From a candidate division TM6 bacterium GW2011_GWF2_37_49 (GTDB lineage: Bacteria; Babelota; Babeliae; Babelales; RVW-14), in NCBI GenBank assembly GCA_945861145.1, contig CAMATL010000006.1, positions 1 through 48,524 on the forward strand: a stretch of 48,524 bases of DNA. Direction: 5' to 3'. The position numbers were made by a program, and so were the translations under genes. Position 1 is the stretch's first letter. Each line of letters starts with the position of its first letter. Under the pieces are notes generated by a model that searched no databases, was not told the DNA's origin, and worked only from the letters and a program-made list of their open reading frames with translations. Positions 6,470 through 14,347 of this stretch are shown one piece after another.

Positions 6470-8260
6470 TCACTTGCCAAGAAGTAATACCCAATACTGA
6501 GATTTTTTCAACAACATTTCACAAATTTCAGCAGAAACAACCTGCCGCGTAAAATGCAAACTAGCACACATCTGTAAATAACTAACAAATTCACGCATAC
6601 GTTCATCTGTCCACCCATGCTGCGCAAGCCGTTGCTCAACAACCTGCTCAGTTACTTCCTGCTCATGCAATCGCCATAGGTTTGCCAGGAGTTTAATAAA
6701 AAATTGATATAGTTTTGTTGCGCTACCACCCGCCACAATAGCTTCAAGCTCTTTTTCTGCTTGCTTAACAATATCCTGTACTCCTGGTTGTTTTTTAAAG
6801 CGCTGGAATAATCGTTTATCCAGCCAGGCCATAAAACCACGCACATGAAGCCCAAGAGGCAAGAGCATCAACAACACAATCATCCACCACGTCATTGCTA
6901 CATCGCCATGCCCAGCTTCATCAAAAATAAACCCGCGCCCGTTGTCTTTTTTTGCTTGAGCTGGATCATCATTCACTTCACGCGCAAGCTCATCAACCGT
7001 CTTGGTAGGCTGCGCCACAGCATCACCTGTTAAAAAAAGCTCAATTGGTTGCGATGACAATGTTTTATACGCCCCAGCCTCAGGATCAAAATAGGTTAAT
7101 TGTTGCGCTGGAAATTCTATACGGCCAGATTTATTAACCTGTAAAACGTATTCAATTTTTTTTGTTGCTATGCCTTTACCACCAGGCGCCTCCTGCATAG
7201 ACGCTTTTGCCTTAAAAACCTTGCTCCCTGGGGGAAGATTCAACGGTACTTCTTCAGTAAATTCCAAGTTTCCGCGACCAGTTATATCGACTACAAGCTT
7301 GATAGGCTCATTAACTTGTACTGTTGGTTTATCAACCGAGATATCAAACCCCGTCATTATACCAACAAGAGAGGTCTGGTTTTTTGTTTTTGGCAACGGT
7401 TTAACAAGTATGTTTATCGCAGGCGCATCAACCTCTTTTTGTTCTGCTTGAGGCCCAAAAGCCATACTAAAAAACTGTTCCATCCCACCGGCTGAAAATT
7501 GTTGTTGCTTTACTGGAACCGAGTAATGAATATGCATCGGCCCAATGGTAGCTGCCCCTGCCTTAACGGGCAAAAAGGTAACGACTTGTTCGTAGACCCT
7601 ACTAACCGCCCCGTTACGCAAAATTTGCCGCCAACCCCTGTTTTGAATATCTTTCTTAAAAAAATTTCCCTGCTCAGGAACCTCTGGGACCAATTGATAA
7701 ATTTGATCATGAGCAATGTATCGAATGGTTACCTCAAATGGCTCTCCCCAGTACACCTCAGATTTTGAAGGCATCAGCTCTACTTCAAGCGCTTGGCTAT
7801 TAGTGGGCGCAATCGGACTTTTATGCCCAGCAGATTTCTCTTCTTGTGGTTTTTTCTGGGGCTCAATCTGACAAAAAAATTCACCGCTTGTTGCAGTAGT
7901 TTCTCCAGATCTCACTTTTATTGGCCCAATTTTATGAATACCCGCCTTAAATGATTTAACCTGCAACTGTATTGTGCTCACTGAGGTTGTTTTACCATTA
8001 ATTGTTGATGAGCTTTGCGTTACCGATTTACCAATAATTTTGAACAGCTCAAACCCCTTAACCTCTACTTCATCGGTACCTTCATGAGCACCGCTGATTT
8101 CAATATCAACAACAAACACTTCCCCAAGTGTAGCTGTTGCAACCTCATGTCCTTGAGCATCAGGCTTATTAACAAGGCCTGGAAATTTGATTGATACTTC
8201 AAGCGCCGCAAGATTTGTAACCAGCGCTAGCAGTACTGTTATTATTAAACACTTACGCAT
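6470..8260 (-). CDS. batD: BatD-like protein (oxygen tolerance)
   Basis: The 596-residue product has a signal peptide (CLIITVLLALVTNLAALEV) and a large beta-rich periplasmic part with repeated immunoglobulin-like units, as in BatD: GEVFVVDIEISG, then YWGEPFEVTIRYIAHD and VNEPIKLVVDITGRGNLEF, which share a common pattern. A single membrane helix near residue 455-480 (WWMIVLLMLLPLGLHV) leads to a cytosolic helical tail. BatD is thought to sit in the membrane with BatA and BatB. The start ATG is preceded by GGGGAG, 9 bases after batC. The order on the minus strand is batA, batB, batC, batD, batE. Confidence 0.85.
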   Translation of the reverse strand: MRKCLIITVLLALVTNLAALEVSIKFPGLVNKPDAQGHEVATATLGEVFVVDIEISGAHEGTDEVEVKGFELFKIIGKSVTQSSSTINGKTTSVSTIQLQVKSFKAGIHKIGPIKVRSGETTATSGEFFCQIEPQKKPQEEKSAGHKSPIAPTNSQALEVELMPSKSEVYWGEPFEVTIRYIAHDQIYQLVPEVPEQGNFFKKDIQNRGWRQILRNGAVSRVYEQVVTFLPVKAGAATIGPMHIHYSVPVKQQQFSAGGMEQFFSMAFGPQAEQKEVDAPAINILVKPLPKTKNQTSLVGIMTGFDISVDKPTVQVNEPIKLVVDITGRGNLEFTEEVPLNLPPGSKVFKAKASMQEAPGGKGIATKKIEYVLQVNKSGRIEFPAQQLTYFDPEAGAYKTLSSQPIELFLTGDAVAQPTKTVDELAREVNDDPAQAKKDNGRGFIFDEAGHGDVAMTWWMIVLLMLLPLGLHVRGFMAWLDKRLFQRFKKQPGVQDIVKQAEKELEAIVAGGSATKLYQFFIKLLANLWRLHEQEVTEQVVEQRLAQHGWTDERMREFVSYLQMCASLHFTRQVVSAEICEMLLKKSQYWVLLLGK

Positions 8261-8269
8261 TCGCTCCCC

Positions 8270-9592
8270 CTACCATGGTTTTTGACTACCACCAACCCGT
8301 TGCGCGCCCATCTTTGAAAGCTCATATGCCATTGCACGTTTTTGTGCATTGCCTTCCATCTGCTCCACCGCATCAAGGACCGCCTTTGTATGAGCATCCA
8401 TAACACGCTCCATGGTATCTTCATTTCCTGGTTGCTGATTGCTAGCTGCAGCATCGCTGGCTTCACCCTCAGCCTCTTTATCTTCTTTTTCTGGTGCTTT
8501 AGGCTTTTGTCCTGGTTTTTCACCAGGCTTTCCGCCTGCGTTTTTGTCGCCTTTGTCTTTACCGTTTTCACGACCGCGGTCTTTGGCTTGCTCTAATTTT
8601 TCATCATCACGCGACTTATCATCATTTCCATCTTTTTGCTTGGCAGGATCATCACCCTTTTGCTCATCTTTTTTGTCCTTATCATCCTTGCTCTGCTGGT
8701 CTTTTTTTTGATCAGCATCACCTTGCTCTGATTTCTCGTCTTTGCCTTTACCATCTTTGTTTTTTTTATCGCCAGCTTTGCCCTGTTTGTCTTTATCGTC
8801 GCCTTGCTGGCCATCATCTTTTTCATCACCATCATTGTTTTTTTCGTCTTGATCCTTACCATCACCCTTTTGTTTGTTTTTATCTTTATTGTCTTTGTTG
8901 TCTTGAGGGTTTTGTTGATCTTTCTTCTGCTGATTTTCATATTTTTTGGCTAAGAGTTTTTTCTGAAAAAGCTCTACCTCGTCCTTCATTTTTTTAGCAC
9001 GAGCATGCTCAGCTTCAAGCACAAGCACAGCATCAAATTGTTTGATTGATTGGTCGGTAAGCACCAACGCTTTATCAATCAGTTCATCACTTACTTTTTC
9101 TTTTTGCCATGAAGGACCAACCGCACCTTGCGCACGACGATATTCAGTCTGCCCAAGATTGAAATAAACTTGTTTTTTAAAAAAAGGCTTATCAGGCACA
9201 TGCTGCATTGCTCGATCAAAACTTGCAGCGGCGGCATCAAATTGCTGTTTTTTATACTGAATTACACCCATGTTGTAGTTTATGTACGGATTGGTTGGAT
9301 CATTAATTTGTCGCCGCTGCAGATCAAGCCGCTTATCTTCAACCGTCTTTTTTTTCTGCCACGGCCACTCCCAGGCGACAAGAGGTTGGCTGCTGAACAA
9401 TGCTATAAATACGCTTGCAACAATAATTTTTTTTGAAAAGACCGCGCTCATGTCCTTCGAGACGCCCCTACAGGCCTCCTTATGATGAGCGGACTGAGTA
9501 CCCGCTCGCCCTGAGGAACGACAAAGTCGTGTCTCCACGGGTTTTCGAGCGACAACGTATCTTAATTTTGAAAAAAAACTATTAATTTTCAT
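8270..9592 (-). CDS. batC: BatC-like TPR protein carrying an in-frame repeat insertion
   Basis: The 440-residue product contains a signal-like hydrophobic segment (KIIVASVFIALFSSQPLVA), TPR repeats (NPYINYNMGVIQYKKQQFDAAAASFDRAMQ, KQVYFNLGQTEYRRAQG) and a very long low-complexity linker of K/D/Q/E/G. It ends with a short helical part (ERVMDAHTKAVLDAVEQMEG). This is the BatC layout. Between the apparent start (ATG 9592, two bases after the batB stop) and the hydrophobic segment lie about 35 residues encoded by two copies of a palindromic repeat (9445-9551). The insertion pushes the signal segment some 50 residues inward, so translation may instead start at the ATG at 9451 inside the repeat, though the purine run there is only one base away. 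The tail GSQKPW is short of any extra domain. Confidence 0.8.
   Translation of the reverse strand: MKINSFFSKLRYVVARKPVETRLCRSSGRAGTQSAHHKEACRGVSKDMSAVFSKKIIVASVFIALFSSQPLVAWEWPWQKKKTVEDKRLDLQRRQINDPTNPYINYNMGVIQYKKQQFDAAAASFDRAMQHVPDKPFFKKQVYFNLGQTEYRRAQGAVGPSWQKEKVSDELIDKALVLTDQSIKQFDAVLVLEAEHARAKKMKDEVELFQKKLLAKKYENQQKKDQQNPQDNKDNKDKNKQKGDGKDQDEKNNDGDEKDDGQQGDDKDKQGKAGDKKNKDGKGKDEKSEQGDADQKKDQQSKDDKDKKDEQKGDDPAKQKDGNDDKSRDDEKLEQAKDRGRENGKDKGDKNAGGKPGEKPGQKPKAPEKEDKEAEGEASDAAASNQQPGNEDTMERVMDAHTKAVLDAVEQMEGNAQKRAMAYELSKMGAQRVGGSQKPW
9445..9551. repeat. Two head-to-head palindromic repeats inside batC
   Basis: Copy 1 is 9445-9492 and copy 2 is 9501-9551 in the opposite orientation. Copy 1 has CGCTCAT/ATGAGCG ends and copy 2 has CGCTCG/CGAGCG ends. 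Both match the mutL element at 33830-33880: copy 1 reversed shares CGCTCATGTCCTTCGAGACG, and copy 2 shares the CCGCTC, CTGAGGA, CAAAG and GTCTC blocks in the same order and the same total length of 51 bases. In copy 2 the inner hairpin is ACGAC-AAA-GTCGT where mutL has GGATC-AAA-GATCC, so the stem is kept by paired changes. The insertion keeps the batC frame open. Confidence 0.85.
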
Positions 9593-9594
9593 AG

Positions 9595-10599
9595 TTACAA
9601 CACCCACTCAAGCAACAAACAGACCAACGCCCCCAACAAAAACCAGTGATATTGATGCTCATACAATGAAACTTTTTGTTCAGAAAATTGCTCTTTTTCA
9701 TATTTTTGAACAATGGTGACTAACTCATCTAAATCACCATCATCTTGCCGCGTTTTTATGTAATGACCTTGCAAGCTCTTAGCCATTTCTTGTAATAATG
9801 GTTCATTGAGCTTTGTCATTGCCGTACCACCAGCATCATCGGTTTCATGACCAACCTGATTACCAGCTCGATCAAATTTTGGCACTGGCGCACCCTCCGG
9901 CGTGCCCACACCCATGGTAAACAAAGTAATGCCTTGTTCGACAGCCAAGCGTTTAACATGCGTCAAATCAGTAGAAAAATCTTCACCATCAGTCATAAGA
10001 AGCATCAATTTATTTTTACGATCTTTCGACTGACTAAATACCTGCAACGCCTCAAGCAGCGCATTATCTATAGCTGTGGTCCCCAACGAAAACTGCTCAA
10101 CCTCTACCTGCTCAAGAAACAAAAGAAACGCGTTATAATCAGCTGTCAGCGGGCAATGCACAAAAGCGGTGCCTGAAAACAAAATCAACCCAACACGTTC
10201 AGCTTTGAGCTTACTCAACAAGCTGCGGATTTTGAGCTTGGCAAACGTCAGCCGATTTGGCCGTAAATCTTGCGCCAACATACTGCGCGAGATATCAAGC
10301 ACCAACAAAAGATCTCGCCCTTGCTGCACAATATTTTCATCATGCTTGCCCCATTGCGGCAGCAGCATAGCCAAAAATAAAAGTACGAGCGCTACAACAC
10401 CTAGTACTAATTTATATTGCTCGCGCAGAACAGAAAAATTTTGTAAAAACATTCCTTCATGGCGAGGATGCGTTAACTGTGCTGCAACTTTAAGACGATG
10501 CCGCACATGCTTAACGAGTAAAAAAATAAGCGCCCCCACGAATGGAAGCAACATTACACGATCGGCACTAGCCCAATGAATACCTAAAAATTCAGTCAT
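9595..10599 (-). CDS. batB: BatB-like von Willebrand A membrane protein
   Basis: The 334-residue protein has two N-terminal membrane segments (VMLLPFVGALIFLLV and LVLGVVALVLLFLAMLLP), then a von Willebrand factor A domain with a full metal-ion-dependent adhesion site: DISRS (D-x-S-x-S), a threonine in LGTTAIDNAL, and the TDGED aspartate. A third membrane helix sits at the C-terminus (WFLLGALVCLLLEWV). BatA and BatB are paired VWA proteins thought to interact in the inner membrane. GAGGA precedes the ATG. The gene starts just after batA and ends two bases before the batC start. Confidence 0.87.
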   Translation of the reverse strand: MTEFLGIHWASADRVMLLPFVGALIFLLVKHVRHRLKVAAQLTHPRHEGMFLQNFSVLREQYKLVLGVVALVLLFLAMLLPQWGKHDENIVQQGRDLLLVLDISRSMLAQDLRPNRLTFAKLKIRSLLSKLKAERVGLILFSGTAFVHCPLTADYNAFLLFLEQVEVEQFSLGTTAIDNALLEALQVFSQSKDRKNKLMLLMTDGEDFSTDLTHVKRLAVEQGITLFTMGVGTPEGAPVPKFDRAGNQVGHETDDAGGTAMTKLNEPLLQEMAKSLQGHYIKTRQDDGDLDELVTIVQKYEKEQFSEQKVSLYEHQYHWFLLGALVCLLLEWVL

Positions 10600-10602
10600 G
10601 AT

Positions 10603-11601
10603 TTACATTCCTCGCCACACAAACAACCGTAACCCATATTCCAGAGCAATGAGGAGGAACACAAGCCAGATGAAATGCAAAAAGGCTTCATAGTAATTAT
10701 GAAAAAGATTTGTCTCTATCTCAGTTTTTTCAAGTTGATCAATTTTATCATAGATGGCTCGCATGTCGGCCGGGTTTTTAGCTCTAAAGAATTGTCCACC
10801 CGTTTCACGTGCAATTTTTTCAAGCAACGCGACATTGAGCGGCATTTGTTGTGATTGGATACCAAAATAGGGGGACTGAATATAACCAACACCCCTCTCA
10901 CCACCTATACCAATGGTGTAGACCTTGATACCAAGCTGCTTGGCTAGATCAATTGCATGCACAGGGTCAATTCGTTCAGCCTCTGGTGATGGCACACCAT
11001 CAGTAAGCAGCACTACAATGCGACTCTTGGCTTTAGAATTTTTAAGCCGACTCACCGCCACAGCAAGGCCAGTACCAAGTGCCGTGGCGTTGGGATCGAT
11101 TACCCCAAGCTCGATGCGCCCGATGATATCTTTTAGGACTGATTTATCAAGCGTCAGAGGACAGCGAGAGATGGCGTCAGCACCAAAAAGCACGAGACCA
11201 ATCGGATCGCTTGTACGCTTTTCTACAAAACGAATTGCTTCTTTTTTTGCAACATCAATCCGCGTACGCCGATCATTGAGATCATCAAACGCCTGCATAC
11301 TCCCCGAAACGTCAAGCGCGATAACAATATCAACACCGTTAACGTTTACAATGGAGCGCTCATCAACCCACTGTGGCCGTGCTGCAAAAACAACCAACAG
11401 CAATAATGATGCCGCACGCAATACAAATAAAACAATACGCCGCAAAGAAGAACGGCCGGAAAAACCGGCAGCTGCGAGCTGTGAACTCAATGGGAATATG
11501 TACCGGGGATACCGGTAAAATTTAAGGCGATACACAAGTACCAAAACATAGACAGGTAACAATACCCATAACAAAAAAGGATATGCAAAACGCAACAGCA
11601 T
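10603..11601 (-). CDS. batA: BatA-like von Willebrand A membrane protein
   Basis: The 332-residue protein has an N-terminal pair of membrane helices (FLLWVLLPVYVLVLVY; IVLFVLRAASLLLLVVFAA) and a VWA domain with the MIDAS residues DVSGS, the T in DPNATALGTGLAVAV and LLTDGVPSPEAE. A C-terminal membrane helix follows (FLHFIWLVFLLIALEYGL). Layout and length match BatA of the aerotolerance operon. It has GGAG before its ATG and is followed at once by batB. The usual upstream partners, the MoxR-type AAA ATPase and a DUF58 protein, are not found in this window; plsC lies there instead. Confidence 0.87.
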   Translation of the reverse strand: MLLRFAYPFLLWVLLPVYVLVLVYRLKFYRYPRYIFPLSSQLAAAGFSGRSSLRRIVLFVLRAASLLLLVVFAARPQWVDERSIVNVNGVDIVIALDVSGSMQAFDDLNDRRTRIDVAKKEAIRFVEKRTSDPIGLVLFGADAISRCPLTLDKSVLKDIIGRIELGVIDPNATALGTGLAVAVSRLKNSKAKSRIVVLLTDGVPSPEAERIDPVHAIDLAKQLGIKVYTIGIGGERGVGYIQSPYFGIQSQQMPLNVALLEKIARETGGQFFRAKNPADMRAIYDKIDQLEKTEIETNLFHNYYEAFLHFIWLVFLLIALEYGLRLFVWRGM

Positions 11602-11625
11602 GGTTCTGCTCCAGCTATCAATACA

Positions 11626-12378
11626 CTATTGGTTATGACTCACTTTGCTACATTCAAGTGTAAACCAATTGTGAATTTTCTCCAGAAATTCTTCCCGCGT
11701 TTCTAATTCAGGTTGAAAAATGAAGGGTTCGCCAACGAGCACCGTAACAGGACTTTTGGATGGATTTAACAGGCAAGAACCCTTGGTCATGACCCTGTGC
11801 ATACCGTATAAAAAAATTGGCACAACGGGACGATCAAGCTCCTGAGCAAGGATGGTGAAGCCTCGGTAAAATTTATGAATTTTTCCATCCATGTGGCGAG
11901 TGCCTTCAGGGAAAATAATTATGTGGCTTCCATACGTGCCAGCAATTTTTACTGCACGATCCAGCGACTGATGGCTACTGCGAGCCGTTATGCGCTGTAC
12001 AACTATGTGCATGCGGCGAAGCACAATGCCAAGCACAGGGACTTTTGGATAATCATTTGAAAACGAGATACGGAGTTGACTCCAAAACAATGCTTCTACA
12101 ATGGCAGCATCAAAAGCGGACTGGTGGTTGATTACAATAATTGCAGGCTTACCATCTAACGCAGCAATTTTCTCAAAGCCATCAATCTTAAATTTTATAC
12201 GTGCCGACCACAGAAATATACGGCCAACTAGACTTGCTCCAATTTGATGCCAGCGACTACGGTATCGCCATGCAGGCGGAAAAAAAACAATAGGTAAAAA
12301 GAGTACTGCAAAGAGGACTGTCGTCAGCGACAAAAGAGCGTATATCCAAACGTTGAGTAAAATAACTCTTAGTTTCAT
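11626..12378 (-). CDS. plsC: 1-acyl-sn-glycerol-3-phosphate acyltransferase
   Basis: PlsC transfers a second acyl chain to lysophosphatidic acid, giving phosphatidic acid for membrane lipids. The 250-residue product has an N-terminal membrane helix (LLNVWIYALLSLTTVLFAVLF), the acyltransferase motif NHQSAFD (H and D catalytic), the FPEGTRHMDG motif that binds the glycerol phosphate, and the VPIFLYGMHRV block. Its ATG overlaps the stop of the upstream membrane-protein gene (ATGA), which points to translational coupling. It ends 24 bases before batA, so the lipid gene and the Bat genes form one transcription run. Confidence 0.92.
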   Translation of the reverse strand: MKLRVILLNVWIYALLSLTTVLFAVLFLPIVFFPPAWRYRSRWHQIGASLVGRIFLWSARIKFKIDGFEKIAALDGKPAIIVINHQSAFDAAIVEALFWSQLRISFSNDYPKVPVLGIVLRRMHIVVQRITARSSHQSLDRAVKIAGTYGSHIIIFPEGTRHMDGKIHKFYRGFTILAQELDRPVVPIFLYGMHRVMTKGSCLLNPSKSPVTVLVGEPFIFQPELETREEFLEKIHNWFTLECSKVSHNQ

Positions 12379-13241
12379 TGCTCTGCAGTTTCTTCAAAAA
12401 GAGATACTGAGTACTGAACATTGCGCTTGCGACGATACCAGGTGTAGAGGAGTGCCACGGTCATGCCGTCCACAATAAACCGCCCATACTTAATAACCAT
12501 TACCTGCCACAAGGCTGGAGCAGTGCCTAATTCAACAAAAAACTCTACAAAAGAAGAAAGCGCATACGGTGCATACAAGACCTTATCCCATCCAATCACG
12601 CATCCGACCAACAATGCCAATGCACCAAATGATAGGGCTGCAACGGCTAAAACAAGGGGCAGCGTGTAGATCAAAAGATTTGCTGCACGCTCCAAAGAAC
12701 GCATCAACGACTTGAGTGTATGAGCTGAATCAAGCCAGAAAAACAGCGCGAATACTTCAAGCGCTTTAACGAGAAATAATACCAATTCTGGTAGCCGAGG
12801 CATTTGTTGCACACCGCCAGTAAAAAGCATCAGTCGAATTAATGAGGTAATAAATGCTATAAAAAAAACAAACTGCACGTACTTAAATACGTACGTTTGA
12901 ATATAAATTCTTGGATTAAGTAAAAAATGATCGCGGCGCAGAAAGAGCACAAAAAACACCTGCATAAGAAATGTCATGACACCAATAGCCAACATGCCAA
13001 CCATAAGTAAGGGGTGCAAGGTTGCCACCTGCTTACCAAGCGCCTTAATCATGAATTCAATAATTTTACAGCCAAAAAAACTAACAAATACAATGTCCAC
13101 CCCAAGTACCCATGGGAAATGGAACAACATTTGCGTCATGCCTGTTTTAAAATTACCAACTGTACGCGCCATAAAATGCACAAGAAAAGGAGGTCGCAAT
13201 ACAGCCAACGAAAGCAGCCAATGCTGTACGATGCCATTCAT
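12375..13241 (-). CDS. Multi-pass membrane protein, family not recognised
   Basis: The 288-residue product has about six to seven hydrophobic segments (for example VLGVDIVFVSFFG, LLMVGMLAIGVMTFLMQVFFVLFL, FVFFIAFITSLIRLMLF, LVLAVAALSFGALALLVG). It has a basic loop (FLRRDHFLLNPRIYIQTYVFKYV) and a charged C-terminus. No domain is recognised. It starts right after the stop of the upstream gene (TAA then ATG) and overlaps plsC by four bases, so three genes are made together. Both this and the next protein have a similar make-up (hydrophobic, no cysteine clusters), and they may form a two-subunit complex; that is inference. Confidence 0.75.
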   Translation of the reverse strand: MNGIVQHWLLSLAVLRPPFLVHFMARTVGNFKTGMTQMLFHFPWVLGVDIVFVSFFGCKIIEFMIKALGKQVATLHPLLMVGMLAIGVMTFLMQVFFVLFLRRDHFLLNPRIYIQTYVFKYVQFVFFIAFITSLIRLMLFTGGVQQMPRLPELVLFLVKALEVFALFFWLDSAHTLKSLMRSLERAANLLIYTLPLVLAVAALSFGALALLVGCVIGWDKVLYAPYALSSFVEFFVELGTAPALWQVMVIKYGRFIVDGMTVALLYTWYRRKRNVQYSVSLFEETAEQ

Positions 13242-13985
13242 TTATTGTTTTCCAAATAAAAGCTCACGGTCAATATGTTTAACCTTGGTGTAGTAGATTG
13301 CACAGGCACTATAAAAAATGCCCATTACCAGAACAAACCAAAGCAATGGCAAAACCGCACCAGATAAGAAAATAGGTAATCCAAGCCAGGTAGCCGCTAT
13401 AAAAATATATTTTCCAACCATAAGTAAAAGTTGATATCCAGCAGCGAGCGTTGCAACCACAGGTAGATGACACAATACAAGCTTGCCTGTACCAAGCAAT
13501 GCTTTAAAAAATGATACTGGGCTATTTTTCATATCCATAAATAGGTAGGCAAAAAAAGGTAACACCATAATCAACTCCTGACCTAAAACAAAAAATGGGA
13601 GATAGAAAATGAGTGAGATTAACAAGTAACGTCCATCTTTACGTTCAACTGATGGTCGCAACATAGCAGTCAAAGCTATGGTAAAAGTAAATAATGCGCC
13701 AAAAAATCCAGCAACGCCCTGAGGAGCCTTCACTATAAATTTTATACCAAGCGCACTTTTGATCGTGAAAAATGAAAAAACGCGATCCCAGAGTAGACCG
13801 CTTAATCCAATATTTGCCGTAAGCATGGCACACATGAAAAGCATTGCCAACATGGCCAAAATACCACTATCACCACGAATACTTTTAATAAGATTATTGA
13901 GCGTTGCTAAGACAAATAATTTACGCGAATCTTTGCCAAAAAGCTGGCATGAATCTTTCCAGTACTCAATTAACGACTTTGTCAT
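13242..13985 (-). CDS. Multi-pass membrane protein, first gene of the plsC-bat run
   Basis: The 247-residue product starts MTKSLIEYWKDSCQLFG, a short soluble stretch, then has about five to six membrane segments (ILAMLAMLFMCAMLTANIG, GVAGFFGALFTFTIALTAML, YLLISLIFYLPFFVLGQ, LVLCHLPVVATLAAGYQLLLM, LPIFLSGAVLPLLWFVLVMGIF). ATG 13985 follows AAGGA at a spacing of five bases; the longer frame to 14081 has no such site. No known family is recognised. As first gene of the run it may set the transcription unit; the divergent topA promoter lies about 280 bases upstream. Function unknown. Confidence 0.75.
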   Translation of the reverse strand: MTKSLIEYWKDSCQLFGKDSRKLFVLATLNNLIKSIRGDSGILAMLAMLFMCAMLTANIGLSGLLWDRVFSFFTIKSALGIKFIVKAPQGVAGFFGALFTFTIALTAMLRPSVERKDGRYLLISLIFYLPFFVLGQELIMVLPFFAYLFMDMKNSPVSFFKALLGTGKLVLCHLPVVATLAAGYQLLLMVGKYIFIAATWLGLPIFLSGAVLPLLWFVLVMGIFYSACAIYYTKVKHIDRELLFGKQ

Positions 13986-14262
13986 AAAAATCCTTTTTAC
14001 CTTAATAAGCTCAAGGGCTCGTCGGGCGAGTGTACTGAAAAAAAATTTGGAAGGCAATGTTATACCGCACTCAAGGACCAAGTAATTGGCGATTCATATA
14101 AGCAAATCAAGAAAATTTCGCATCACTCCATTCAATAAAGCCTCTCACCCCTCAAAAAGTATTTAATGTCAAATTGAATATTGCAACAGCTATATTTCAA
14201 GCTAATTGACATTTGTGAAATTTTAACTTTAAGCTTAAAATCGCGATGGGAATATAAATCTT

Positions 14263-14291
14263 TTGACAAAAATTGAACAGTTGGCTAAAAC
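14263..14291 (+). promoter_or_regulatory. Putative topA promoter
   Basis: TTGACA at 14263-14268 matches the -35 consensus fully. After 17 bases comes TAAAAC (14286-14291), about 57 bases before the topA ATG. The rest of the intergenic stretch (13986-14347) is AT-rich and holds further TTGACA-like words on both strands, but no second good match was found. Confidence 0.5.
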
Positions 14292-14347
14292 GTGTTGGTA
14301 TCACATCACGTTAGTTACATGAAGAATTATGATTGGGCGGGGAAACC

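Noticed and set aside
8439-8940. Overlapping frames within the low-complexity part of batC
   Set aside because: The K/D/Q codons give long open frames in all registers; only the batC frame has flanking TPR domains and operon context.
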